DNA of 64,000 nt from CAKZLS01 sp963771545 (lineage in GTDB: Bacteria > Pseudomonadota > Alphaproteobacteria > Rhodospirillales > Defluviicoccaceae). The DNA lies in NCBI GenBank assembly GCA_963771545.1, contig CAVYTX010000002.1, forward strand, positions 1,798,001 through 1,862,000, written 5' to 3'. Numbering within the stretch: position 1 is the first letter of the stretch; the number at the start of each line of letters is the position of its first letter. Position numbers and translations under genes: made by a program. This document shows positions 35,252 through 44,338 of this stretch, in pieces. The notes under the pieces were generated by a model. That model worked only from the letters and a program-made list of their open reading frames with translations. It ran no database searches and was not told the origin of the DNA.

Positions 35252-37602
35252 TGGGAAAATTCGGATTAAGCCAGCCGGTTCCCCGGACGGAGGATCCGCG
35301 GCTGCTCACCGGCAAGGGGCGCTTCGCCGGAGACGTCTCGCTGCCGGGCCAGGTCCATGCGCTGTTCCTGCGATCGCCCCATGCCCATGCCGAAATCGCC
35401 GGCATGGATACCGCCGCCGCCGCCAAGGCGCCCGGCGTTCTCGCGGTTTACACGGGCGCGGACGTGGCCGCCGCCGGCCTCGGCGATCTTCCGTGCGCCA
35501 TTCCCGTCAAACATCGCGATGGCTCGAACGCATCGCGTCCCGGGCGGCCGCTGCTGGCCCGGGACCGGGTGCGGTTCGTCGGCGACACCGTCGCCATGGC
35601 CGTCGCCGACACCGTCGAGCAGGTGAAAGACGCCCTTGAGTTGATCGCCGTGGATTACCGGCCGCTGCCGGCGGTGGCGGTCATCGAAGACGCCCTCGCG
35701 GACGAGGCGCCAACCCTTTGGGACGGCGCGCCCGGCAATATTGCGTTCTTCTGGCAACGGGGCGATGAGGCCGCGGTGCGGGAGGCGTTCGACAACGCCG
35801 CTCATGTCACCCGGATCGAACTGGTCAATAACCGGCTCGTGCCATGCGCCATGGAACCTCGCGCGGTGGTGGGCGACTACCACCCGGCCTCCGGCCGCTA
35901 CACCCTCTACACGTCCTGCCAGGGCGCCCACGACACCCGGGCGACTCTTTCCAAATATACGCTCAAGGTCGCGGAGGAGGCGGTTCACGTCATTGTCGGC
36001 GACGTGGGCGGGGCGTTCGGGTCCAAGGCGTTTCACTACGCCGAGGAAACGCTGGCGTTGTGGGCGGCCAAGCAATTGGGGGGGCCGATCAAGTGGACGG
36101 GGGATCGCGCCGAGGCCTTCACCTGCGACACCCACGGCCGCGACCAGCGCAATTCGGTCGAGGCGGCGCTCGACGCCGACGGACGGGTTCTCGCGCTCCG
36201 CGTCCACACGTTCGCCAACATGGGGGCCTATCTCAATTTCTTCGGGCCGGCCATTCCGTCGCAAATGACCGGATGCATGCTTTCCGGCACGTACGCCATT
36301 CCCGCCATCCACGCCGTTTGCGAGGGTGTCTACACCAACACCGTGCCGGTGGACGCCTATCGCGGCGCCGGACGGCCGGAAGCCACCTACCTGATCGAAC
36401 GCTTGATGGACGCGGCGGCCCGCGATCTCGGCCTCGAACCGGACGAGATCCGCCGCCGGAATTTCATCCGGCCGGACCGGATGCCCCATACCACCGCGTC
36501 GGGGCCCACCTATGACTGCGGCGATTTCGCCCGCAACATGGACGACGCCATGACCGCCGCCGGCTGGGCCGGCTTCGAGGCGCGCCGCGCGGAGGCGGCC
36601 GAGCGGGGCCGGCTGCGCGGCATCGGCATGTCCACTTATGTGGAAATCTGCGGCTTCCAGGAGGAAGAAGCGACCGTCCATTTTCTCGAGGATGGAACCC
36701 TGGAGATCCTCATCGGCACCCAATCCAGCGGTCAGGGCCACGCAACGGCCTACGCCCAGATCGCCGCCGAGGGCTTGGGCATCCCGATTGAACAGATCAG
36801 GGTGGTGCAGGGCGACACCGACCGCATCCCCTTCGGCAAGGGAACCGGCGGCTCGCGGTCGATGCCGGTGGGCGGCCCCGCTTTGCAAAACGCCGTCGAC
36901 GCCCTGATAGAGCATGGCACGGTGTTCGCCAGCCATCTTCTGCAGGCGCGCCGGCGGGACATCCGCTTCGCCGACGGTCATTTCATCGTTGTGGACTCCA
37001 GCCGCAGCATCGAAATCACCCAACTGGCGCACGCCGCCCGGCATATGGAAAACCTGCCGCCGGGAGAGATGCTGCCGGAACTGAGGGCGGTGGGGCGCTA
37101 CGGCTCCAAGGCTTCCACCTTTCCCAACGGCTGTCACATCTGCGAACTCGAGGTCGATCCGGAAACCGGCGCGGTGGAGCTTGCCGCCTACCACGTGGTC
37201 GACGATTTCGGAACCATCGTCAATCCGATGCTGCTGACCGGCCAAGTCCGTGGCGGCGTCGTCCAGGGGATCGGCCAGGCGTTGATGGAAGAAACGGTGT
37301 ACGACCGCGACAGCGGGCAGCTTCTGTCGGGCTCCTTCCTCGATTACGCGGTGCCGCACGCCCTTCATATCCCGCCCATCGAGGTCGCCTTCAATTGCAT
37401 TCCCTGCACCACCAATCCCCTTGGCATCAAGGGCGCGGGCGAGGCCGGAACCATCGCCGCCTGCCCCGCCGTGATCAACGCCGTCATCGGCGCCTTGTCG
37501 CCGCTGGGAATTCGGCATATTGACATGCCGGCCACCCCGGAGAAACTCTGGCGCGCCATCCAGGCCGCCCAACAATCCCCGATCCAGGAGCCAGCCCCTT
37601 GA
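35251..37602 (+). CDS. Xanthine-dehydrogenase-family molybdopterin-binding subunit (CoxL-like, form II)
   Basis: A 783-residue large subunit of the xanthine oxidase / CO dehydrogenase family. Residues 15-130 are the a/b hammerhead domain (PRTEDPRLLTGKGRFAGDV). Molybdopterin-binding motifs include GDVGGAFGSK, and the catalytic Glu is in KGAGEAGT. The active-site loop is AYRGAGR, as in form II, not the VAYRCSFR of true CO dehydrogenase, so another hydroxylation substrate is expected. The FAD and 2Fe-2S subunits that normally accompany it are absent here. It is coupled to the AmrB-AmrA gene upstream and to cysQ downstream by overlapping codons. Confidence 0.88.
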   Translation: MGKFGLSQPVPRTEDPRLLTGKGRFAGDVSLPGQVHALFLRSPHAHAEIAGMDTAAAAKAPGVLAVYTGADVAAAGLGDLPCAIPVKHRDGSNASRPGRPLLARDRVRFVGDTVAMAVADTVEQVKDALELIAVDYRPLPAVAVIEDALADEAPTLWDGAPGNIAFFWQRGDEAAVREAFDNAAHVTRIELVNNRLVPCAMEPRAVVGDYHPASGRYTLYTSCQGAHDTRATLSKYTLKVAEEAVHVIVGDVGGAFGSKAFHYAEETLALWAAKQLGGPIKWTGDRAEAFTCDTHGRDQRNSVEAALDADGRVLALRVHTFANMGAYLNFFGPAIPSQMTGCMLSGTYAIPAIHAVCEGVYTNTVPVDAYRGAGRPEATYLIERLMDAAARDLGLEPDEIRRRNFIRPDRMPHTTASGPTYDCGDFARNMDDAMTAAGWAGFEARRAEAAERGRLRGIGMSTYVEICGFQEEEATVHFLEDGTLEILIGTQSSGQGHATAYAQIAAEGLGIPIEQIRVVQGDTDRIPFGKGTGGSRSMPVGGPALQNAVDALIEHGTVFASHLLQARRRDIRFADGHFIVVDSSRSIEITQLAHAARHMENLPPGEMLPELRAVGRYGSKASTFPNGCHICELEVDPETGAVELAAYHVVDDFGTIVNPMLLTGQVRGGVVQGIGQALMEETVYDRDSGQLLSGSFLDYAVPHALHIPPIEVAFNCIPCTTNPLGIKGAGEAGTIAACPAVINAVIGALSPLGIRHIDMPATPEKLWRAIQAAQQSPIQEPAP

Positions 37603-38381
37603 CCCTGACCATCGATTCCGCCCTTGTCGAACGGGTGCGCCACATTGCGCTGCGCGCCGGCGAAGCCATCATCGAGGTCTACAACACCGACTTCGAGGTC
37701 GAACGCAAGGACGACGCCTCGCCGGTGACCGAAGCCGATCAGCGCGCCGAAACGCTGATCGTCGACGCCATTCGCCGCGAGATCACCGACGCCTATCCCA
37801 TCGTCGCCGAGGAGGCGGTGGCGGCCGGCGATGTCCCCGTCGTCGGCGACGGGCCCTTCTGGCTGGTGGATCCGCTCGACGGCACCAAGCAGTTCGTCAG
37901 CCGCAAGGGCGAATTCACGGTCAACATTGCGCTCATCGAAAACCGCCGGCCGCAATTAGGCGTGGTCCATGCCCCGGCGCTCGGCTCCACCTACTGGGGG
38001 AGCGCCAACGGCGCCTTCGCCACCGCCGACGGCGGCGCGCCGCGACCCATATCCTGCCGGGCGATGCCGGAGAAGGGTCTCGTCGCGGTCGCCAGCCGCT
38101 CTCACCGCACCCCCGAAACCGATGAATTTCTCGGGCAATACGACGTCGGCGACGTGATCTCGTCGGGCAGTTCCATCAAGTTCTGCCTGGTGGCTTCGGG
38201 GCGCGCCGATCTTTATCCGCGCATGGGCCGGACCATGGAGTGGGACACCGCCGCGGGGCACGCCGTGGTCCGGTTTGCCGGCGGCTCGGTGACCGAAGTG
38301 GACGGCAGTGAGTTTCTGTACGCCAAGCCGGGTTTCGAAAATCCCCATTTCGTCGTCTGGGGCGCGCCAGAAGCGGCGTGA
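37599..38381 (+). CDS. Inositol-monophosphatase-family phosphatase, CysQ- or HisN-like
   Basis: A 260-residue Mg-dependent phosphatase. Metal motifs are SPVTEADQRAE, DPLDGTKQF and EWDTAAGHAV. DGTKQF/FV favours 3'(2'),5'-bisphosphate nucleotidase (CysQ), but histidinol-phosphatase (HisN) is close in sequence. The TTG start at 37599 overlaps the previous stop and has AGGAG upstream. Its stop overlaps the GTG of the next gene (GTGA), so it is in the middle of the amr-coxL-sua5 operon. Confidence 0.85.
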   Translation: MTLTIDSALVERVRHIALRAGEAIIEVYNTDFEVERKDDASPVTEADQRAETLIVDAIRREITDAYPIVAEEAVAAGDVPVVGDGPFWLVDPLDGTKQFVSRKGEFTVNIALIENRRPQLGVVHAPALGSTYWGSANGAFATADGGAPRPISCRAMPEKGLVAVASRSHRTPETDEFLGQYDVGDVISSGSSIKFCLVASGRADLYPRMGRTMEWDTAAGHAVVRFAGGSVTEVDGSEFLYAKPGFENPHFVVWGAPEAA

Positions 38382-39406
38382 CCGACCCAACACCCGTCCG
38401 CCCCGCCACCCGCGAGGCCATTGCCGAAGCGGCCCGGCTGCTGCGCGAGGGCCGGGTCGTGGCTTTTCCCACCGAGACCGTGTACGGACTGGGCGCCGAC
38501 GCCACTGACGATCGCGCCGTGGCGGCCGTGTTCGCGGCCAAGAACCGGCCCCGGTTCAATCCGTTGATCGTGCATGTGAGCGGCGTCGAGGCGGCCGAGG
38601 CGATCGCCGTCTTCAATGAACGGGCGGCCGCGCTCGCGCGCGCGTTCTGGCCGGGCCCGCTCACCCTTGTGCTTCCCCGGCGTTCGGGTTCGGGGCTGTC
38701 GCTGCTGGTTAGCGCCGGGCTCGACAGCATCGCGGTTCGGGCGCCCGATCATTCGGTGGCCCGGGCGCTGCTCGATGCCGCCGGCCGGCCGGTGGCGGCT
38801 CCCAGCGCCAATGCGTCGGGCCGGGTCAGTCCGACGACGGCGGCCCACGTGGCCGAGTCCCTCGGCGGCCGCGTCGCGATGATCCTCGATGGCGGCCCCT
38901 GCCGAGTGGGTCTGGAATCCACCGTCGTCGACCTCACCGGCGACACACCTGCTCTGCTTCGGCCGGGCGGACTGCCGGCCGAGGCCATCGAAGCCATCAT
39001 CGGGCCGCTGGCCCAACCGGGAGCCGGACCGGCCCGGTCCCCGGGGATGCAGAGCCGCCACTACGCTCCCCGCCTTCCTCTTCGGCTGAATGTCGTGGCG
39101 CCGTGGCCGGGCCAAGCCCTGCTGGGCTTTGGGCCCGCCGCCGCGCAAGCGCCATTGAACCTCAGCGCGTCCGGAAATCTGGAGGAAGCGGCGGCCAACC
39201 TGTTCGCCATGCTGAGGGAGCTTGACAAGGGCGGCAGCGCCGGCCTTGCCGTGTCCCCCATCCCGGAGACGGGGCTCGGCCGGGCCATCAACGACCGCCT
39301 GCGGCGGGCGGCGGCCCGTCCCGAGCCCGGAACCGAGAAAAATGAAAACCGCGGACCGGCGGCGGCATGCGCGCTGCCGGACATCGACAACGGCGAACCG
39401 GCCTAG
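38378..39406 (+). CDS. L-threonylcarbamoyladenylate synthase (Sua5 type)
   Basis: A 342-residue enzyme making TC-AMP for the t6A37 tRNA modification. The YrdC domain (residues 10-205) has the motif RVVAFPTETVYGLGADA, the KNRPRFNPLIVHV segment, the catalytic pocket SANASGRVSPTTAAHV, and the STVVDLT end. A C-terminal Sua5 domain (from about residue 220, SPGMQSRHYAPRLPL) distinguishes it from short TsaC. The GTG start overlaps the cysQ stop. Confidence 0.92.
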   Translation: MTDPTPVRPATREAIAEAARLLREGRVVAFPTETVYGLGADATDDRAVAAVFAAKNRPRFNPLIVHVSGVEAAEAIAVFNERAAALARAFWPGPLTLVLPRRSGSGLSLLVSAGLDSIAVRAPDHSVARALLDAAGRPVAAPSANASGRVSPTTAAHVAESLGGRVAMILDGGPCRVGLESTVVDLTGDTPALLRPGGLPAEAIEAIIGPLAQPGAGPARSPGMQSRHYAPRLPLRLNVVAPWPGQALLGFGPAAAQAPLNLSASGNLEEAAANLFAMLRELDKGGSAGLAVSPIPETGLGRAINDRLRRAAARPEPGTEKNENRGPAAACALPDIDNGEPA

Positions 39407-39464
39407 CGGTTCGGGTCCCGCGAACATTGCGGGCGCGCGGCCCACGCCTTAAGTAACATTCATA

Positions 39465-40904
39465 ATGGCTATTGCTGAACCCAAACCCGTGACCCCGTCC
39501 GACGGCGTTCTCGGCGCGATCCGCGATGTCGTCGGCCCCAAGGGGTGGATCGACGATCCGGCCGGGCTGGAGCCCTACCTCGTCGAGGAGCGCGGCCTGT
39601 TCCATGGCGACTGCGCGGCCGTGGCGCGGCCCTCCACCGCCGCGGAATTGGCCGACGTGGTCCGACTCTGCGCCGACGCCGGCGTCGCCATCGTGCCGCA
39701 AGGCGGCAATACCGGTTTGGTGGGCGGCGGCGTGCCGGATGGCGGGATCGTGCTGTCGACGGCGCGCATGAACCGTATCCGCGCCATCGATCCGGTCAAC
39801 CGCACCATCACCGTCGAAGCCGGCGTGATTCTCGCCGACCTCCAGACGGCGGCGGCCGAGGCCGGCGCCCTGTTCCCGCTCAGCCTGGGCGCCGAGGGAA
39901 GCTGCCGGATCGGCGGCAATCTGGCGACCAACGCCGGCGGAGTGACCGTCGTTCGCTACGGCAATGCCCGCGACATGGTTCTGGGGCTGGAAGTGGTCCT
40001 GCCCGACGGACGGATCTGGGACGGGCTGAGAGAATTGCGCAAGGACAACACGGGATACGACCTCAAGCAGCTGTTCCTGGGCTCCGAGGGCACGCTCGGG
40101 ATCATCACCGCAGCCGTTCTCAAGCTCTATCCTCAGCCGCGCGCGGCTGAGACGGCGCTCGCCGCCGTTCCCAGCGTGCGGGCGGCGGTCGACCTGTTCA
40201 AGCGAACCTGCGACTTCGCCGGCGATTCCCTCACCGCGTTCGAATTCATGGCGCGGATCGGCATCGACTTCGTCGTCAAGCACATTCCGGACATCGTCGA
40301 TCCCTTCACCGAGAGCTATCCGCACTATGCCCTGATCAAGCTGACCAGCGCCCGGACCAACGCCGCCCTCAGGGACACGCTGGAAGCCATCCTTGCCGAC
40401 GCATTCGACGACGGCCTGGTGCGGGACGCGGTCATCGCCGCCAGCGAAGCCCAGAGCGAGGCGCTATGGCGCATCCGCGAGTCCATTCCCGAAGGTCAGA
40501 AGCCCGAGGGCGGAAGCATCAAGAACGACGTCTCGGTGCCGCTGTCGCGGGTGACCGAGTTCATCGAACGCGCGACCGAAGCGGTGGAACAGGCCATGCC
40601 GGGCATCCGGGTGGTGCCGTTCGGTCATCTCGGCGACGGCAACATCCACTTCAACCTGAGCCAGCCGGTGGGCGCGGACACACAGGCATTCCTCGCGGAA
40701 TGGGACCGGTTCGACCGCATCGTCGCCGACATCGCCACCGGTCTCGGCGGCAGCTTCAGCGCCGAGCACGGGATCGGCCGGCTGAAGCGGGTGGACATGA
40801 CGCGCTATAAATCCGACGTGGAAATGGACCTCATGCGCGCCCTCAAGCGCGCCCTCGACCCCAACAACATCATGAACCCGGGCAAGGTCGTTTCCTGCGA
40901 GTAG
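39465..40904 (+). CDS. GlcD/D2HGDH-type FAD-linked D-2-hydroxyacid dehydrogenase
   Basis: A 479-residue flavoprotein of the PCMH family. FAD-binding motifs are PQGGNTGLVGGGVPDGG (residues 80-96) and SLGAEGSCRIGGNLATNAGG. The C-terminal substrate domain has GHLGDGNIHFN with the metal-binding His residues, and EHGIGRLKR. Members oxidise D-2-hydroxyglutarate, D-lactate or glycolate, and the substrate here is undecided. It lies 58 nt after the sua5 gene and probably ends that operon. Confidence 0.9.
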   Translation: MAIAEPKPVTPSDGVLGAIRDVVGPKGWIDDPAGLEPYLVEERGLFHGDCAAVARPSTAAELADVVRLCADAGVAIVPQGGNTGLVGGGVPDGGIVLSTARMNRIRAIDPVNRTITVEAGVILADLQTAAAEAGALFPLSLGAEGSCRIGGNLATNAGGVTVVRYGNARDMVLGLEVVLPDGRIWDGLRELRKDNTGYDLKQLFLGSEGTLGIITAAVLKLYPQPRAAETALAAVPSVRAAVDLFKRTCDFAGDSLTAFEFMARIGIDFVVKHIPDIVDPFTESYPHYALIKLTSARTNAALRDTLEAILADAFDDGLVRDAVIAASEAQSEALWRIRESIPEGQKPEGGSIKNDVSVPLSRVTEFIERATEAVEQAMPGIRVVPFGHLGDGNIHFNLSQPVGADTQAFLAEWDRFDRIVADIATGLGGSFSAEHGIGRLKRVDMTRYKSDVEMDLMRALKRALDPNNIMNPGKVVSCE

Positions 40905-40960
40905 ATACCTCTCTCGCGGGAGGTTCATGTCGCCGGTATCATGAAGATCTTCATATCTCA

Positions 40961-40990
40961 TTGACAATACGTACGGTGTAGACGTACAGC
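40961..40990 (+). promoter_or_regulatory. Candidate higBA promoter and operator
   Basis: A perfect TTGACA (40961-40966) is followed after 17 nt by GTACAG (40984-40989), just before higB. Around the spacer the inverted halves TACGT and ACGTA occur (TACGTACGG...GACGTAC), a plausible HigA-binding site. The -10 is weak, so the call is tentative. Confidence 0.45.
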
Positions 40991-40996
40991 TGGCGC

Positions 40997-41281
40997 ATGC
41001 AGATTTGCAGTATCCGTCATAGGGGACTGAAAGGTCTTGTTGAAAATGACACCGACCGGGAACTCCGGCACGATCAGGCAAACAGAATTCGCAAGGTGCT
41101 GGCCGCGCCGATTAGCGCCGTGGATATGGACGGCGTTAAAGGCCCACCAGGATGGCGCGTGCACCAACTTACCGGCAACCGGGCCGGAACATGGAGCATA
41201 GCGGTTTCAGGCAACTGGCGGATGACGTTCACCGTGAAAAACGGCGAAGTCTGCGACTTGGATTTGGAGGACTATCACTGA
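40997..41281 (+). CDS. higB: HigB-type toxin (RelE superfamily)
   Basis: A 94-residue mRNA interferase of the HigB/killer-protein family. It begins with the strand MQICSIRHRGLKGLVEND and ends with the conserved block GTWSIAVSGNWRMTFTVKNGEVCDLDLEDYH, which contains the Arg and His/Tyr residues of the active site. HigB cuts mRNA on translating ribosomes. The toxin precedes the antitoxin, as is usual for higBA. Its stop overlaps the higA start (TGATG). Confidence 0.9.
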   Translation: MQICSIRHRGLKGLVENDTDRELRHDQANRIRKVLAAPISAVDMDGVKGPPGWRVHQLTGNRAGTWSIAVSGNWRMTFTVKNGEVCDLDLEDYH

Positions 41282-41586
41282 TGAGCGACAAGCCCGTTAA
41301 GATCGGCATGAGGCCTCCGCACCCGGGCGACTTCATCCGCACCGAAATCTTGGACGAACTGAACTTATCGGTTACCCGCGCGGCCGAAATTCTTGGCGTC
41401 CGCCGCGCAACCCTGTCCGATCTGGTCAACGAGAAAGCGGCTCTGTCGCCGGAAATGGCGCTCAGGATCGAGATGGCTTTCGGTGTGTCCATGGATACGC
41501 TGCTCCGCATGCAGACTTGGCATGACAGTCACGCCATCCGCCAGCGCGAGGGCGAGATCAAGGTTAAACGCTACGAACCGGCATGA
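41281..41586 (+). CDS. higA: HigA-type antitoxin
   Basis: A 101-residue XRE helix-turn-helix antitoxin. The family N-terminus is PPHPGDFIRTEILDELNLSV, the HTH is TRAAEILGVRRATLSDLVN, and the dimer region is SPEMALRIEMAFGVSMDTL. It should bind and silence HigB and repress the operon. Both partners look intact. Confidence 0.92.
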   Translation: MSDKPVKIGMRPPHPGDFIRTEILDELNLSVTRAAEILGVRRATLSDLVNEKAALSPEMALRIEMAFGVSMDTLLRMQTWHDSHAIRQREGEIKVKRYEPA

Positions 41587-41644
41587 CCACAATCAGACCG
41601 AAAGACATGGGCAATTTGCGGTTCTCGAATCACGCCTAAGCGTA

Positions 41645-44269
41645 TCAAGCCGCGCGCGCGGCGTCCGATTGCGTCGCCATCGCGGGATTTTCCAAACCCG
41701 GTTCCACCGGCGCCGGAGCGGTCGCCGGCGCCGCCACGGGATCGGTGCGCCGCCCGCGTTCGATGGCCAGCATCAGCGCCGCCGCCAGAAACGGCACGCT
41801 TTGCACGGCAAGGGTCGCGGCGAAAATCGAGATTTCGGTCACCTGCTTAACGTTGATCAACACCAGCACCAGCGCCGAGAACGCGAGCAGAACACCGAGC
41901 CCCGCCTCCCACGCCACCGGGTTCTTGGCCCGCTTCTTGGCGTTGCCGCCCTTGTCGGTGCGCTTGAACGGGAGGGTATCGGTGACCAGTCCGGCCAGGA
42001 CGGCCCGCGCGACGGTGAGCTGCAGGCTCATCGCGGACAGCGCGGCGCCCGGCACGCAATGGAACGGAATGTCCACCCGTTTGGCGTAGAGAACCGCGCA
42101 ATGAATGAGGGCGATCACGAACGCGGCGATGATGGGGATGGTCAGCGGCAAGGGCGGTATCACAACTCCGACGAACACGATGACCGGAACCCAGAGCAAA
42201 TTGAGAATGGCCGCGCCGGTTCCGAGCGCATCGGCCAGCCAATACATCCACCCCACGAGGAAGTGGCGTTTCTGAGCGCCGTTCAGGGTCTTTGATCCGG
42301 GCAGCATGTGAGCCCAGTGCTTGCGGATGATCTGCATGGCGCCGTAGGCCCACCGGAAGCGCTGTGTCTTGAAGGCCTCGAAGGTATCGGGAAGCAGGCC
42401 GCGGCCGTACCGGGTATTGGTGTAATGGGCCAGATAACCCGCCTCCAGAAGGCGCAGGCCGAGCTCCGTGTCCTCGACGATCGTCTCGGTTCCCCAGCCG
42501 CCGACCTCGGCCAGCGCGGATCGGCGGACCATGCACATGGTCCCGTGCTGAATAATGGCGTTGTCTTCGTTCCGCTGGACCATTCCGACGTCGAAGAAAC
42601 CGGCGTACTCGCTGTTCATCACCGTCTTGAACAGCGACTCGGGTCCGTCGCGGTGATCCTGCGGCGCTTGAACGAGGGCGACCCGTGGATCCTCGAACAG
42701 CGCGGCCAGGTCGCTCAGCCAGTTCGGCGACACCACGTAGTCGGCGTCGATCACGGCAATAATTTCCGCATCGTCGGCGGTGCGCTCCAGCGCGGCGTTG
42801 AGCGCACCGGCCTTGAACCCCTTCACCACGATATCGAGGAATTTGAAGCGGGCCCCGAGCCACCGGCAGTGCGCCGCCACCGGCGCCGAATACTCCGGCT
42901 CCGGCGTGTTGTTGACGATCACGATCGCTTCGAAGTTCGGATACTCGAGCGCGGCGATGCTGTTCAGCGTCTCAATCAACATCTCCGGCGGCTCGCGGTA
43001 CGCCGGGATATGGATGGAAATTTTCGGTGTCCCCCGGGTCAATCGGCTCGCGCCCGAGACGTTGATCAGACGCTTCGGCCGGCGACCGAGCATTACCACG
43101 AAGATTTCATGAAGCTTGGTGAGGGAAATCAGTGTCAGCGGAACAATCAGCACGAAACCGACCGTCCACATGACGGCGATGCCCGGATTGAGATAATTCT
43201 CGAACGGATAGGCGGCCGCGAAGACCACCGCGGCGGCCACGCCATTGGCCGCGATTGCGTAGGCCAGCGCATGGGCGGCGGTCGCGCGCCTGCGCACAAG
43301 TCCGAGCGCGGTGAGCGCCGCTCCGATGATTAACGCCAACGAGGCCTTCCAGACCGTGCCTGTCTGCTCGACGGCGCCGGTGAGCGCGAACTTGGCGCGC
43401 CCGGCGTTGTCGAAGAGTCCCCAGTACGCTCCGACACTTCCTTCATTGGTCTTCCAAGGCTGATCGAATGCCTCGATGATGTTGTAATCGAAACCATTCC
43501 TGCCAGCCTCGGCGATAAAGCCGCGGATGATGCTCGCCTGCGTCAACTGCCCCGGCTTGGCATCCCGATCGTTGTAGCCTTGGCTTGGCCAGCCGAATTC
43601 GGAAATGACAATCTTCTTGCCGGGGTAAGCGGCGCGTAACTCCTGAAGCCGCTCAAGCGTGTAAGGTATCGCTTGGTCGGCTCCAACGCCTGCCCAGTAC
43701 GGCAGAATATGAACGGAGATGTAGTCGACGGCGCTCACCAGCTCGGGGTGCCGCAGCCACATGTCCCAAATTTCGCTTGTGGAGACCGGCACATGGACCT
43801 GTCTCTTGACCTCACGGATCAGCGCGATGAGTTCATCGACGGTGCGCTCCCCGCGAAGCAATACTTCGTTTCCGACGAGCACGGACCGGACGTTGCGGTT
43901 CGCTCGGGTAAGCTCGACCACCGTATCCATCTCTAACTCGTCGCGGCTTTCGGTATCGCCGATCCAGGCGCCCAGCACCACATCGAGGCCGAGGTCCCCC
44001 GCGATTGCCGGGACCCGATCCTGTCCCGCGGCGACGGAATACACGCGCACTCCGTTCGCGACCTCGGCCACCCGCTCCAGATCGCTCCTGATCTGATCGG
44101 CCGGTATCAAGTCGATGTCCTTCGGATTCACGCGGGTGTGGAACGGGCTGTACGAGACGTACTGGAGCCGCTCCGTCACATCCGTTGGCGTAACGGTGTC
44201 ATGCGAAAAATGCCACATCGCGCCATGAATGGCCGCCGCCGCCACAACCGCCCCGAGAAGCCGCTTCAT
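41645..44269 (-). CDS. NdvB-like beta-1,3-glucan synthase (GH17-GT2 fusion)
   Basis: An 874-residue inner-membrane protein, the same size as the Pseudomonas NdvB that makes cyclic beta-1,3-glucans. After a short membrane anchor, residues 35-310 form a GH17-like domain with candidate catalytic Glu in VGNEVLLRG and ISEFGWPSQG. Membrane helices follow (310-400), then a family-2 glycosyltransferase (400-680) with IDADYV, the ED of IVEDTELGLRL, and QRFRW. More helices end the protein. It probably polymerises UDP-glucose and remodels or transfers the product outside. It stands alone, with no ndvA-like exporter beside it. Confidence 0.83.
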   Translation of the reverse strand: MKRLLGAVVAAAAIHGAMWHFSHDTVTPTDVTERLQYVSYSPFHTRVNPKDIDLIPADQIRSDLERVAEVANGVRVYSVAAGQDRVPAIAGDLGLDVVLGAWIGDTESRDELEMDTVVELTRANRNVRSVLVGNEVLLRGERTVDELIALIREVKRQVHVPVSTSEIWDMWLRHPELVSAVDYISVHILPYWAGVGADQAIPYTLERLQELRAAYPGKKIVISEFGWPSQGYNDRDAKPGQLTQASIIRGFIAEAGRNGFDYNIIEAFDQPWKTNEGSVGAYWGLFDNAGRAKFALTGAVEQTGTVWKASLALIIGAALTALGLVRRRATAAHALAYAIAANGVAAAVVFAAAYPFENYLNPGIAVMWTVGFVLIVPLTLISLTKLHEIFVVMLGRRPKRLINVSGASRLTRGTPKISIHIPAYREPPEMLIETLNSIAALEYPNFEAIVIVNNTPEPEYSAPVAAHCRWLGARFKFLDIVVKGFKAGALNAALERTADDAEIIAVIDADYVVSPNWLSDLAALFEDPRVALVQAPQDHRDGPESLFKTVMNSEYAGFFDVGMVQRNEDNAIIQHGTMCMVRRSALAEVGGWGTETIVEDTELGLRLLEAGYLAHYTNTRYGRGLLPDTFEAFKTQRFRWAYGAMQIIRKHWAHMLPGSKTLNGAQKRHFLVGWMYWLADALGTGAAILNLLWVPVIVFVGVVIPPLPLTIPIIAAFVIALIHCAVLYAKRVDIPFHCVPGAALSAMSLQLTVARAVLAGLVTDTLPFKRTDKGGNAKKRAKNPVAWEAGLGVLLAFSALVLVLINVKQVTEISIFAATLAVQSVPFLAAALMLAIERGRRTDPVAAPATAPAPVEPGLENPAMATQSDAARAA

Positions 44270-44338
44270 CGTTCGCCCCTATGAAATAACCACATTGTTG
44301 ACGCAATCGGCACATCAAACGTACCAGATAGCCTTTTC

